From JAHBNG01 sp039028975 (lineage in GTDB: Bacteria; Chloroflexota; Anaerolineae; Caldilineales; Caldilineaceae), in NCBI GenBank assembly GCA_039028975.1, contig JBCCHB010000023.1:62001-126000 (forward strand): a stretch of DNA of 64,000 nt, in the 5' to 3' direction. Below, one piece after another: positions 53,774 through 63,431 of this stretch (positions within the stretch are counted from its first letter, which is position 1; each line of letters starts with the position of its first letter). Made by a program: the position numbers and the translations under genes. The notes beneath the pieces were generated by a model. The model was not told the DNA's origin. It searched no databases and saw nothing but the letters and a program-made list of their open reading frames with translations.

Positions 53774-54234
53774 TGGTCACCTTCCTGAGACCGCCAATGT
53801 TTCTGGCGGCCTTTCACGGGTGCGAGTAATGTTTCATCAAACGGTGATAGCGGATATCCATCGGGCTGAGGTGGGCGAGCAAACCAACCCAAGGTCCGTA
53901 AAATCTCTTCATTCTCGTAGTAGTCAGCCGAAACAACAAAGAGAAGCGCTTGAAATGCTTGTTGATCTGCTGTCTCTACATTTCGCAAAATATTTGTAGA
54001 GGCCTCCTCATCTGCCTCAACAAAGACACTCATCTCATCAGATTTCTCAGCAATCGCCTCAAGAACCTGGGACAATTGCTCGCGATTGTTATGAGTCGCT
54101 AGATGGTGAGCCAACTGCCGGTCAACGCCAATTTCCGATGCTGCAGGCAGTGCTATCGTTTGGTCACTCCCAGGAAGACCAGGCAAAAGTGTATCGACGA
54201 CAGCACGCAAAAAATCTGTTGTGAAGCTTGTCAT
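53767..54234 (-). CDS. gluconate 2-dehydrogenase subunit 3-like protein
   Basis: 155 residues, no clear twin-arginine signal. The pattern FTTDFLRAVVDTLLPG at the start, ILRNVETADQQAFQALLFVVSADYYENEEILRTLGW (read in parts) and FARPPQPDGYPLSPFDETLL matches the small subunit (subunit 3) of gluconate-type membrane dehydrogenases, which partners a GMC flavoprotein. It starts within 4 bases of the GMC stop (ATGA overlap) and overlaps the metallophosphoesterase start, so it is coupled to both. The normal subunit carries a twin-arginine signal that helps export of the dehydrogenase; its absence here suggests a cytoplasmic complex, or a shortened start. Confidence 0.75.
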   Translation of the reverse strand: MTSFTTDFLRAVVDTLLPGLPGSDQTIALPAASEIGVDRQLAHHLATHNNREQLSQVLEAIAEKSDEMSVFVEADEEASTNILRNVETADQQAFQALLFVVSADYYENEEILRTLGWFARPPQPDGYPLSPFDETLLAPVKGRQKHWRSQEGDHC

Positions 54235-55814
54235 GAACGAACCTCATTAGCAAGGTCATCCGCGATTTTGAGGGCCAGAGCACCAATCGTGGAGCCTGGA
54301 TTCACCGCACCCACTGTGGGAAATAGACTCCCATCAGCCACAATCACGTTAGGGGTTGTGTGACAGCGACCACTGGCATCGGTCACAGATGTCTTTGGAT
54401 CGTTCCCCATGCGCGCTGTACCGAGAAGGTGCCAGCCGGTCAAGGGCGCATGAGGAACTGGAATCACGTGAGCGACGCCGGCGGCCTGCAACATCTTTTC
54501 CGCACGTTCGAGCCCATAGTCCAACATCTTTCGTGAGTTATCCGAAAGTGTGTAGCTGACTTTGACGCCTGGCAATCCATCAGCCTCAATTTGGTCGGTC
54601 AGCGCAACTCGATTGTGGGCTTCGGGCAAGTCCTCGCACATGACCATGGCGTGAAATGAATGACGGAACAGATCCCGTAACTGCTCCTGAGCGCCACGCC
54701 CCCAACGCGGATTGGTGTAGGTCGATTGAGTGAGCAAGGGATTCTCGCGCGTAATTTGAAGCTGGAATCCGCGCACAAAGTCCCGCCGCAGATCCGTCTC
54801 GTAGAATTCATGGCTGTAAATGCAGTTTCCGATGGGACCCGCTGGTCCATCCAGCTCCTCTTTGAAAACGGCCCGCAGATAGGCTACAGGATGGAACATC
54901 AAAGAGCGTCCCACCTGGTCTCCACCAATGCCAGAAGCCAAAAGCAGGCGCGCCGTACCAATGCCGTTGCACGCCATCACCACGTACGCCGACGGCTGAA
55001 AATGCTCCTGGCCATTGCCATCCCGATATCGAACCCCAGTTGCTCGACCGGCCTGGACTACAACTTCCTGTACAACTGCATGCGTACGCAACTCAACCCC
55101 TTGCCGCAACGCACTTGGCCAGTAGGTCTGGTCTACCGACGCCTTGGCATGGCTGACGCAGCCCTGTTGGCATGGACCACAATTGTTGCAGGCAGCGCGC
55201 CCATTACGCGGTACCGTATTGATGGCAGCGTCAACTGGCCACCAGTGCCAGCCCAATTCATTGAAGCCTAGGGCAGCCCTTTTACCCATTCGACCAAGCG
55301 GCACCGGAGGCATCCTTGGCGTACGTTTCGGCGGGTAGGCTGGATCTCCTGCCAGACCGCTTACACCCATCATCTCGTCATTGAGATCATAGTAAGGTTC
55401 CAGGTCAAAATAGGAAAAAGGCCAATCATCTCCCACGCCGTCTAAAGAGTAGGTTCTAAAATCTGATGGATGCAAACGCGGAAAGTGGGCAGCCCAAGCA
55501 ATCGTCGAACCACCCACACCATTCCACATAAGGGGCTTGATCTCTGACTCACTGTCGTCAAACGGATAGTCGGCAGATGGTGTGGGTTCTGCTGCCGATT
55601 GGCGGACAGTCGGTGACGTAGACCAAGTTGAGAGGGCCAGGCGCTGAAAGTCAGGGCGTGTGGCGGGCATCTGGGATGGTTGCACCCAATCCCCCCGCTC
55701 CAGGCAAACGATACGCAGGTGAGGCGCTTGGGCGGAGAGCCGATAACAAAAAGCGGCTCCACCCATTCCGGCACCAATAACAACGACATCGATGGGATCT
55801 TGTTGAGTGATCAT
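54231..55814 (-). CDS. GMC-family FAD-dependent dehydrogenase with Cys cluster
   Basis: 527 residues. The FAD dinucleotide loop is VVVIGAGMGGAAFCYRLSA (residues 10-28), and the C-terminal GMC motifs are GTARMGNDPKTSVTDASGRCHTTPNVIVADGSLFPTVGAVNPGSTIGALALKIADD (read in parts), where the conserved His/Asn pair is replaced around HTTPN and NPGST. A Cys-rich insert, AACNNCGPCQQGC, lies near residues 210-225; related membrane dehydrogenases for sugars or sugar acids have an iron-sulfur cluster here. It would oxidise an alcohol or sugar and pass electrons to a carrier. No cytochrome subunit is nearby. It is the first gene of the unit with the subunit-3-like and phosphoesterase genes. Confidence 0.85.
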   Translation of the reverse strand: MITQQDPIDVVVIGAGMGGAAFCYRLSAQAPHLRIVCLERGDWVQPSQMPATRPDFQRLALSTWSTSPTVRQSAAEPTPSADYPFDDSESEIKPLMWNGVGGSTIAWAAHFPRLHPSDFRTYSLDGVGDDWPFSYFDLEPYYDLNDEMMGVSGLAGDPAYPPKRTPRMPPVPLGRMGKRAALGFNELGWHWWPVDAAINTVPRNGRAACNNCGPCQQGCVSHAKASVDQTYWPSALRQGVELRTHAVVQEVVVQAGRATGVRYRDGNGQEHFQPSAYVVMACNGIGTARLLLASGIGGDQVGRSLMFHPVAYLRAVFKEELDGPAGPIGNCIYSHEFYETDLRRDFVRGFQLQITRENPLLTQSTYTNPRWGRGAQEQLRDLFRHSFHAMVMCEDLPEAHNRVALTDQIEADGLPGVKVSYTLSDNSRKMLDYGLERAEKMLQAAGVAHVIPVPHAPLTGWHLLGTARMGNDPKTSVTDASGRCHTTPNVIVADGSLFPTVGAVNPGSTIGALALKIADDLANEVRS

Positions 55815-56064
55815 GGTGGAATTTGCTGTATGAAATGGTGAAATGATGGTAGTGTACGATGGGTGGGGATGGTTGTCAAGCAGGTGGACTCAATAACATA
55901 CCGTTTCGATTCGAGAAGTGAAAGATTTCGTCTTTGTTTAGCGTCTATTCTATATCCTCTGTTATCGGCTTCATCGAAAATCCACACTTTCTTCTGTAAG
56001 GCATCGGGTATATAATATCTCTATATCAGTTATCATGCCATAGTTTTTTTGACAGCGTTATGTT

Positions 56065-58503
56065 ATGAAACTAGACGAGCAACACATAAGACAGATTTAC
56101 GATGCCCTACTTAGCGGATACCCAACGCACTCAGACTTGGCGCGGCTTGTAAGATTTGGATTGAACGAGAACTTAGAGGCGATTGCTCAACCGTCTAATC
56201 TGCAAGATACTTGCTTAGAATTAGTCAAATGGTCTGAAGCGCGTGGAAGCATTCATAAGTTAATCGAATCCGCTTGTAAAGAGAACCCTGGCAACGAACA
56301 GTTGCAACGATTATCAAGGGATTTTGAACTACGCGCGGTGCAACTTCAAAAACTCTCAATCCGAGTCAATACAAATTGGCCGGCGGTGCCCCATTATGTT
56401 GGTATTCTTGTTGTCTTGGGAATCGCTGTATCTGCAATTTTTGTATGGTGTAGATATTCACTATATTCAGACACAGTTTGGCCATACATAGCTTCTTTGG
56501 GGTTTATATTTATTGCGGCTCCATTGATATGGTATCTACAAAATAAATGGCTGTTGACTAAATTAAAAATACCATTCATCGGATTTATTGTTGCATTGCT
56601 TAGCGTACTTGGAACGCTTTCTTATCAACAGGTAATCTTGGCTAGGGCGCCTAAATCAATTGATCCAGAAAAATTTGGCATCGTAATTGCTACATTGCAA
56701 AATAGAAGTGGATTCTCTATATCAAGACGTGGTCATGAAATAGCGGATGCTGTCTATACAAGTTTAGGTTTTGCCATTGGCTCAGAAGAAGACTTGGACA
56801 CAAAAGATTTTGAGATACGTCGCGTTTGGGCCATCAATTCGCCTGAAGAAGCTAAAGAATTGGGTAAGGAACTCTCGGCAGACTTGGTTATTTGGGGAGG
56901 ACTCTTTGAGCAAGCTCAAAACACTACCATCTATTTCCAGCTAATAGAGACAGACTTGTTGACCGCAAATCCTGATTTTCCTCGAACCATACCCGTTCAT
57001 CGAGGGATCGACCTATCGATTGGGTTTCAGACTACAGAATCACAGAGCATCACAGATGTTGTAAAGCCTCAAATTCTTGGGCTCACCTTCATTAGTTTAG
57101 GTTTGTACTATTATCATAGCGGGCTTGATCCTGATAATGCTTGGAAGTGGTTTGCAACTGCGGAGAGTAAATTTAAGGAAGCCAGCCCATCTCAAGATCT
57201 TCCAATGAAACGACTCAAAACAATCAGGTCGAACTCAGCGCTTGTCAACTACTACCTAGGGAAAAGCTTGCAGCTACAAGGTCAATATGAAAATGCTCAG
57301 GTATTTCTAATCAAGGCTGCTCAGATGGCTCCAAGTAATCAAGCTGCATGGCTCGGCCTGATGTATAACTTTCGTTCGATGGGTGATAATGTATCAATGG
57401 AGAAGGTTGCGAATTGTGTTGCTAAATCAGTACGAGGTTTAGACTCCATCCCATCATACTCTGACTTTTGCAAAGAAATGCTAAGCGTTGGGCAGGAATC
57501 TGTCACTTCTCCTGTCCAGCATATAGAAAGAGACGATTCTGTTTATCTATATAATCGTGGATTGGCGTTCGAGGCACTCGAGCAATTTGAAAGTGCGCTA
57601 GAGCAATACGAACGAGCCATAAATAAAAGATATACAGATAAATCATCAAACTTCTTTATAGGCTACCTGAAGTCTGCTGAAATGCTAACGGAACTCGGTC
57701 GCTATGACGACGCACGAGATTACTATATACAAATTGAGTCACTTAGCCAGAACAGGGATACACGGAGAATATCTTATTTTCTTAGCCTAGCAGCTTGGTA
57801 CAAAGCACAGGACGAATGGGATGGTGCACTTCTCTCATATAATCAAGCGATCAAATTGAATTCTGAGTTGGCAGTTCCGTACTTATATCGTGCTGAAGTC
57901 TATCATAGACTCGGGCTTGTCAAAAATGCTCGTTTGGACTATGAGCAATATATTAGCAAATCTGTGGATGTCAACAACAGCCCAGGAGTCATTTACTATC
58001 GGTTTGCAGAATTTTTGCGGCAAACAGGTTCTAACTATCAGGCGCTTGAATCCTATCAAGATGCCTTAGATAATTCGATATTTGATTCTAGCTTGGTATA
58101 CGCACGACGTGGACAGGTTTATACTGAACTTAGATTGAATCAGGAAGCAATACAAGAATTCGAAGATGCTATACAAAACCCACCATTAAGCGCTCCATTT
58201 ATCCATGAGCTTTATGGATACTCACTTTATCAAATGGGTAGTATTGATAGGGCAATTCAACAGTACGAACAAGTAATTGAACTTATGGGGGAAAACCCGA
58301 CTCTTGGCCCAATGCTGAACTTAGCAAAGCTTTATTCACAAACTGAAGAGTCAAGTCGAGGCGTTCAGTTACTTGCCACTATTTTAGAAGATTCAAACAT
58401 TCAAATTTCAAATGAAGATCGGTTTCGCATTCAGCAATGCTTAGAAGAGCTAGAAGACATGAGGACTCCTGCTTTGGTTCCAGTCGATTTAGTCGAATCA
58501 TAG
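56065..58503 (+). CDS. EAD1-domain membrane protein with TolB-like and TPR regions
   Basis: 812 residues. Residues about 5-88 (IRQIYDALLSGYPTHSDLARLVRFGL, NLEAIAQPSNLQDTCLELVKWSEARGSI, ANPGN-like CKENPGNEQL; in parts) match effector-associated domain 1 (EAD1), a death-like adaptor domain of bacterial conflict systems that recruits effectors by homotypic binding. Three transmembrane segments follow (about 111-129, 139-158, 170-188). Then comes an extracytoplasmic domain (FGIVIATLQNRSG, ELSADLVIWGGLFEQ) like the TolB/FlgO-type sensor folds, and at least eight TPR repeats (about 380-790). The gene is 16-40 bases from the partner gene downstream. The base composition is visibly more AT-rich than the left part of the window. 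The EAD1-bearing effector is not in the window. Confidence 0.8.
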   Translation: MKLDEQHIRQIYDALLSGYPTHSDLARLVRFGLNENLEAIAQPSNLQDTCLELVKWSEARGSIHKLIESACKENPGNEQLQRLSRDFELRAVQLQKLSIRVNTNWPAVPHYVGILVVLGIAVSAIFVWCRYSLYSDTVWPYIASLGFIFIAAPLIWYLQNKWLLTKLKIPFIGFIVALLSVLGTLSYQQVILARAPKSIDPEKFGIVIATLQNRSGFSISRRGHEIADAVYTSLGFAIGSEEDLDTKDFEIRRVWAINSPEEAKELGKELSADLVIWGGLFEQAQNTTIYFQLIETDLLTANPDFPRTIPVHRGIDLSIGFQTTESQSITDVVKPQILGLTFISLGLYYYHSGLDPDNAWKWFATAESKFKEASPSQDLPMKRLKTIRSNSALVNYYLGKSLQLQGQYENAQVFLIKAAQMAPSNQAAWLGLMYNFRSMGDNVSMEKVANCVAKSVRGLDSIPSYSDFCKEMLSVGQESVTSPVQHIERDDSVYLYNRGLAFEALEQFESALEQYERAINKRYTDKSSNFFIGYLKSAEMLTELGRYDDARDYYIQIESLSQNRDTRRISYFLSLAAWYKAQDEWDGALLSYNQAIKLNSELAVPYLYRAEVYHRLGLVKNARLDYEQYISKSVDVNNSPGVIYYRFAEFLRQTGSNYQALESYQDALDNSIFDSSLVYARRGQVYTELRLNQEAIQEFEDAIQNPPLSAPFIHELYGYSLYQMGSIDRAIQQYEQVIELMGENPTLGPMLNLAKLYSQTEESSRGVQLLATILEDSNIQISNEDRFRIQQCLEELEDMRTPALVPVDLVES

Positions 58504-58542
58504 AATAAAAGTTAACCATTGAGTAGGTACGGACCCAGTTTT

Positions 58543-61500
58543 ATGCAACAGCCAAGATCTATTCAACAAAATTTTAAGAGACTATTTCTGCGCGGATTCT
58601 CCATATTGTTATTGCTTACATTGCTAATATTGGTAGTTATATTTCTATATGGCTCAAATCGAACACCAGCCAACAAAGAACTGCTAGAACCAACAGATTC
58701 CGTTAATATTGGAATTTACGATCCCCCGCGCGAGGCTAAGGTCATTGCGAAAGAAGCGATCATTCGTAAAATAGCGGATGAAAATAGTGCTGTACAAGCC
58801 CAGCTATCTCAAGGGCAATTGGTGTTGGTATTGGAATATCGAAATGATTGGTATCGGGTTGAATCATCAGGTCCTCGAACGGCCGGTGGTTGGGCGCTGA
58901 AAAACTTTTTTGAACTTTCTAGCTCTGGCGAAGAGATAGTCTTACCAGAGGTAACTGCCACCATAGAATCAGTCGTTCCAACTTCGACAACAAATCCTAC
59001 TATACCTATCCCCACACAAACGGTAGCTCTAATCCCACCATCAGAACCAGCAACGGTAAAGCCACCGGTTGCTGATGCGGTGGTTCAGGCATCTACACTG
59101 AGTCTACGAAGTGGGCCAGGGGGAAATCATGAGAGTTTAGATGACTTAGTGCTAAATAGCCGCCTGGAGGTTGTGGGCAAGGTACCAGATTGCTCTTGGC
59201 TTTTTGTCATCACGTCAACAGGCACTAAGGGCTGGGTTTCTAGAGATGGGATATCTTTGAATCTAGAGTGCGAGACTATTGCAGTTACAGAGCCGCTTCC
59301 ACCAACGCTAATACCAACCTCGACAGCCACTATCGAATTAACGGAGGAAGCGACTTTAGATATCAGAATAGCTCCTACACCCATTTCTACTTCTATTCCT
59401 ACCCTTACTTCTACTTTTACTCCTACTTTTACTCCTACTTTTACTCCTACTTTTACTCCTACTTTTACTCCTACATTTGAACCTATTTTGACCGAAGAAC
59501 GTCAGTCTATCTTAATAAATACAAACACTTCGACGCCCACAGTCGAACTGTCAATGCCAATAGAGACTCATACTGCTATCAATGATGATGTCTCTTCTGA
59601 TTTTGGCATTCGCGAAGATAGTGCAATGCCGGTGGAACCATCTACTAGAGATACATTTGCGTCAACATCGACAGCTACTCAGATAAGCATGACTAGAGTT
59701 TTGCAAAACATTATGCCGAGTGGACGAGGGGAATCGCATTTTGTGGCAGGAACGGATGATGAAGCAGCATCGGCATCTATTACTGCTACGCCAACCTCAA
59801 CCTCGACTCCCATAAGTGAGTCTCCACTCACCCAAAGTAAGTCAGAGGTCGTATTGACCAATCGATCTTTTGCGGCAGGTACGGATGATGAAGCAGCATC
59901 GGCATCTATCGCTGCTAGACCAACCCCAACTTCGACTCCCATAAGTGAATCTCCACTCGCCCAGAGTAGATCGGACGTCGAATTGACCCAGCAATCTGTT
60001 CTAGTAGAAGCTGAAAATGACGTAGCCGCAGCATTTCTCACAGCGACGCTAACAGCGACTGCACTACCTAATACGAGTACGCCAGTTCCGCCAACTCATA
60101 CGAGTACGCCAGTTCCGCCAACTCATACGAGTACGTCAGTTCCGCCAACTCATACGAATACGCCAACGTCTACTTCGTTACCCACCTATACAAGTACTCC
60201 ACTGCCGACAATAATTCCCAGTAATACATGGACACCAGCAGCCGCTTCTAATTCAACGGTGGGTAGTATCGTCGTACCGACGAATACGACAAGTACTATC
60301 CAGGTTACCTCTACTGCAATGAGTACGGATACGCCGCAACCAACAGTGACAGATACGAATACACCACAGCCAACGGTGACGAAAACAAATACGCCTGTAC
60401 CTACGGCAACGGTAAACCAGCCACCACAGGCTGAGGATTACACGGTCAATGTGGCTGAAGATGGAGTTCTGTCCTTTAATCTTTTAAGCGACAAGATAAG
60501 TGATCCTGAAAACGGTGCTCTTTCCATTCAAATTGTAAGTGAACCCTACTATGGCCAGTTGACCGTTATTGATGACAATTTCATGGCCAACTATGTGCCA
60601 ATGCCAAACTATACAGGCCAGGACACGATTCTGCTACAAGTGACAGACAGTGGTGGACTACACGCTAGAGCAAAGATAACAATCGTTGTCAGCCCGGTCA
60701 ATGATGTACCGATTGCCAGTTTAGATCGAGTACAGGTTCATGAAGACGGCTCAATCCTCGTTGATGTTCTGAAGAATGATACAGATCCAGATGTAGGTGA
60801 TACGCTCGAGATCGTTAACGTTACGATTGCGCAGGCTGGGACAACCACGATTGATGCAGGACAGATCAAATATGTCCCTGCTCCAAACTTTGTTGGTCAA
60901 GATGCTTTCAGCTACCAAATATGGGATGGCACAGCATTTGACTCGGCGGTCGTTGAAGTAGAAGTCCTACCGATTCAAGATGAACCATCACCACAGATTG
61001 ATAACATAGATGTAAATGAGGATAGCAGTGTTGATATCCCTGTCTTAGTGAATGATATCGATATTGACGAGGATCCATTGCGGATTACACGAGTAGAGCC
61101 AATAACAGCAACTGTCGAGATTATCCAAAATGAGACGATGTTGCGTTTTGCCCCTGTTACAGATGCTTATGGTATTGTCTCATTCCGCTACTTCATGACA
61201 GATGGTACATCAGAAGTCGCCAGTACAGTTAATGTCAACATTCTTCCTGTCCCTGATGCACCTGTAGCAGTGGATGATCTCGAGAACATTGATGAGGATG
61301 CACAAGTAACCATATCTCCCATAGCGAATGATACTGATGTAGATGGTGAAGGAGATGTGTTAACGTTAACGCAGATTGTGTCCGCTCCGAAGAACGGCAC
61401 AGCAAGCATTGGCCCAGGGAACACAATTAACTATACACCTCGGCGTGACTTCAATGGTCCGGACTTCTTTGAGTATGAAGTGACAGATAGTAGTGGCCTA

Positions 61501-62376
61501 ACAGATAAAGGGTTGATTACGGTTAATGTCACATCGTTCAATGATAAGCCCGAAGCTGTTGCTGAGCAGCTGGTGACGCAAGAAGATACACCTATCCTGA
61601 TTCCAGTTTTGGCAAATGATAGGGATCCGGACGGTGATATTTTAGAGATAGAATCATTCACCGCTCCTGCAAATGGAACGGTGGCTATCGAAGGCAATGC
61701 TCTGCTCTATACACCAAAGCCAGATTTCAATGGACCTGATCCATTTACCTATACGGCAACGGATGGTCGGGAGTATGCAACGGCCACGGTTCAACTTCAG
61801 GTTATTGCGCAACCTGATCTGCCGAAGCTCGAGACAGATAGCGTGACGGGAGACGAAGATACGGCCATACGCATTTTGGTGCTCATCAATGATCATGATG
61901 TAGATGGTGATTCATTAACCGTAGTTTCCGTAAGTATTCCCGCCAATGGAACGGCAACCATCGAAAATGGCGATACGATTTTGTATCAGCCAAATCCGAA
62001 TTTCAATGGAATGGAAACCTTTATTTACACCGTCACGGATGGGACGCTTTCGCAGGAGGCGGAAGTTATGGTTCACGTAAGAAATGTAAATGATACTCCA
62101 ATAGCCAATGATGATGCTGTTTCTGGCAGAGAAGATAGGCCAATATTAATTGACGTTTTGCAGAATGATCGAGATCCGGATCCAGATAGCGAGTTAACCA
62201 TTGTCAGCGTTAGTACAACAGCCAGAGGTAGTACCGTTAGCCTTAACGAAAACAAAATTGTCATGGTTCCACCTGCTAACTATAGCGGAACCGAGACTTT
62301 TGAATATACGATTAGCGACAATCAGGGTAGCCAGGATACGGCCACTGTTACAGTTACGCTAGATCCAACAGATTGA
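58543..62376 (+). CDS. membrane-anchored SH3/Thr-Pro stalk/cadherin-like repeat protein
   Basis: About 1277 residues from the ATG at 58543; an in-frame TTG at 58519 would add eight residues. A single transmembrane anchor near residues 18-38 (FSILLLLTLLILVVIFLYG) is followed by two SH3-like domains (about 52-125, ending WALKNFFEL; and about 178-245, with LRSGPGGNHESL and GTKGWVSRDG). A long Thr/Pro/Ser stalk comes next (about 250-625), with FTPT tandems, a 43-residue duplication and TSTPVPPTH repeats. At least seven cadherin-like domains (~95 residues; pattern NEDxxVxIPVLxND..D, FNGxDxFxYxVTD) run to the end. It likely displays an adhesive rod outside the cell. It is the second gene after the EAD1-TPR gene and probably acts with it. 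Confidence 0.85.
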   Translation: MQQPRSIQQNFKRLFLRGFSILLLLTLLILVVIFLYGSNRTPANKELLEPTDSVNIGIYDPPREAKVIAKEAIIRKIADENSAVQAQLSQGQLVLVLEYRNDWYRVESSGPRTAGGWALKNFFELSSSGEEIVLPEVTATIESVVPTSTTNPTIPIPTQTVALIPPSEPATVKPPVADAVVQASTLSLRSGPGGNHESLDDLVLNSRLEVVGKVPDCSWLFVITSTGTKGWVSRDGISLNLECETIAVTEPLPPTLIPTSTATIELTEEATLDIRIAPTPISTSIPTLTSTFTPTFTPTFTPTFTPTFTPTFEPILTEERQSILINTNTSTPTVELSMPIETHTAINDDVSSDFGIREDSAMPVEPSTRDTFASTSTATQISMTRVLQNIMPSGRGESHFVAGTDDEAASASITATPTSTSTPISESPLTQSKSEVVLTNRSFAAGTDDEAASASIAARPTPTSTPISESPLAQSRSDVELTQQSVLVEAENDVAAAFLTATLTATALPNTSTPVPPTHTSTPVPPTHTSTSVPPTHTNTPTSTSLPTYTSTPLPTIIPSNTWTPAAASNSTVGSIVVPTNTTSTIQVTSTAMSTDTPQPTVTDTNTPQPTVTKTNTPVPTATVNQPPQAEDYTVNVAEDGVLSFNLLSDKISDPENGALSIQIVSEPYYGQLTVIDDNFMANYVPMPNYTGQDTILLQVTDSGGLHARAKITIVVSPVNDVPIASLDRVQVHEDGSILVDVLKNDTDPDVGDTLEIVNVTIAQAGTTTIDAGQIKYVPAPNFVGQDAFSYQIWDGTAFDSAVVEVEVLPIQDEPSPQIDNIDVNEDSSVDIPVLVNDIDIDEDPLRITRVEPITATVEIIQNETMLRFAPVTDAYGIVSFRYFMTDGTSEVASTVNVNILPVPDAPVAVDDLENIDEDAQVTISPIANDTDVDGEGDVLTLTQIVSAPKNGTASIGPGNTINYTPRRDFNGPDFFEYEVTDSSGLTDKGLITVNVTSFNDKPEAVAEQLVTQEDTPILIPVLANDRDPDGDILEIESFTAPANGTVAIEGNALLYTPKPDFNGPDPFTYTATDGREYATATVQLQVIAQPDLPKLETDSVTGDEDTAIRILVLINDHDVDGDSLTVVSVSIPANGTATIENGDTILYQPNPNFNGMETFIYTVTDGTLSQEAEVMVHVRNVNDTPIANDDAVSGREDRPILIDVLQNDRDPDPDSELTIVSVSTTARGSTVSLNENKIVMVPPANYSGTETFEYTISDNQGSQDTATVTVTLDPTD
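59392..59476 (+). repeat. 12-base tandem repeat encoding FTPT
   Basis: About six copies of a 12-base unit (CTACTTTTACTC with variants) within the stalk-coding part of the preceding gene. Nearly perfect copies point to recent slippage. Confidence 0.8.
59746..60003 (+). repeat. 129-base tandem duplication within the stalk-coding region
   Basis: Two in-frame copies of a 43-residue unit (AGTDDEAASASI ... PISESPL ... SKSEVVLTN/SRSDVELTQ), with the second beginning 129 bases after the first. They differ at only a few positions, so the duplication is recent. Confidence 0.8.
60074..60160 (+). repeat. 27-base tandem repeat encoding TSTPVPPTH
   Basis: Three copies of a 27-base unit (TSTPVPPTH, TSTPVPPTH, TSTSVPPTH) in the same stalk region, with near-identical DNA. 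Confidence 0.75.
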
Positions 62377-62694
62377 ATCCTCCATGAGGTAATTGACCAG
62401 CTGCTCAACACCCTTGTCAAACTCAGCCTGTCCACGCCAAATCTTGGTCTCGACAACGTAGCGTTGTCCTTGGTAAGCGACAATCAGGTCCAGCCGACCT
62501 GGACCAGAGGGCACTTCTGTAAAGACGTCACCGCCGACTTGGCGCACCAGGATGTCTAGGTAGGCGCTGAGCAAATATTGGCCAGTCACCTCTTGGGGCA
62601 TATTTGTTACCTTAAAGGCTTCCCGTCCCCGCCGCTCTATAAATTCACGAAAGTGGGAGAGGATGGTGACTATCTGAAGTTCATATTGGGTAGC
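62359..62694 (-). pseudogene. C-terminal PD-(D/E)XK nuclease fragment of an ATPase-like protein
   Basis: The reverse strand from 62694 to 62359 (a TAG lies just upstream at 62695-62697) reads ILSHFREFIERRG, MPQEVTGQYLLSAYLDILVRQ, GPGRLDLIVAYQGQRYVVETKIWRG and GVEQLVNYL, then a foreign tail. The Asp in RLDL and the E-x-K in VETKIW are the PD-(D/E)XK nuclease signature seen at the end of AAA-ATPase-like (DUF4143/AAA-type) proteins. The family's final residues after the NYL helix are missing and the frame runs into the end of the cadherin-like gene, overlapping it by 18 bases. It is a remnant with neither a start nor a proper end. Confidence 0.7.
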
Positions 62695-62719
62695 CTAGGG
62701 ACGAAGTCGTGGCCGTTGA

Positions 62720-62890
62720 TTGCATGTTTGCGCTGAGGTCTATCGGCTTATGAACCAGCCGGAGACACCCCAAGGCCAACGGGATCGGGTACTCGTTATT
62801 TTGCTTATTGGATACGGCTTGCGAGGCTCGGAGTTGGTCATAGTTGAAGACACTTTTGTTGACATCAATTGGAGGGCTATTCGGGTGTAG
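62720..62890 (+). pseudogene. tyrosine recombinase (phage integrase) fragment
   Basis: This frame, flanked by stops, reads AEVYRLMNQPETPQGQRDRV, LVILLIGYGLRGSELVIV and DINWRAIRV. The RDRxLxxLLxxxGLRxSELV pattern is the start of the catalytic domain of tyrosine recombinases, including the conserved Arg in GLR and the SEL motif. The remaining catalytic His, Arg and Tyr are absent because a TAG follows at 62888-62890. Only 57 codons remain. It is evidence for a former integrative element at this place. Confidence 0.65.
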
Positions 62891-63260
62891 GCTGTATCCA
62901 AATCACGATGCCTTGGTTGTCCAGATTGTCCCATGCTTCGAGAAAATCAGGCTCTAACATAACTGTCGGCTCCGTTTGCATGGGGTCAAGAAAGGAGATT
63001 TGCCCACCTGCCAGGCCGGTGACGACCACAGCATGGAGGCCAGCTACACCATCTGGTAAATCCTCAGCTTGTAGGAGTGTAATCACTGGCCAGTTATGTC
63101 TGACTAAAGTATGCAGCCGCTCAGCAGAAGCATTTTCAAACCATACAGCATGATAGCCCATTGCCTCTAAACCGCTGACCACATTTTCTGGTAGCGTTCC
63201 CAGCAAAGGCATTGTACGAAATGTTTTAGCGCAGTTCCGCAAAAGTCGCACACATGGCTA
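62877..63260 (-). pseudogene. C39-like cysteine peptidase fragment
   Basis: The reverse strand reads PCVRLLRNCAKTFRTMPLLGTLP, LEAMGYHAVWFENAS, NWPVITLLQAEDLPDG, GLHAVVVTGLAGGQISFLDPM and DNLDNQGIVIWIQ. His in GLHAV and Asp in FLDP fit the C39 papain-like peptidase core. The N-terminal part that should carry the catalytic Cys stops at a TAG in frame just upstream, so the copy is inactive. A GTG at 63251 is the only start available. It ends on the integrase fragment and lies downstream of the AbrB-type gene. Confidence 0.55.
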
Positions 63261-63431
63261 TACCGGCACGGGATGTGCTCCCTGGACAGCTGTGTGTGAC
63301 TTTTACACTATTGCGTTTTAGCTAACTCGCTTTCGTCATAGTCATGCCCTATAAAAAGGCAAGGACCATCCGTACACAGGCGGGAAGGCAGGTATAAGGA
63401 GTCAACTGCTGATAATGGGGAACGGAGAGGG

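Noticed and set aside
59268..59480. Tyr/Phe/Ser-rich frame inside the stalk gene
   Set aside because: It is a shifted reading of the FTPT tandem repeat.
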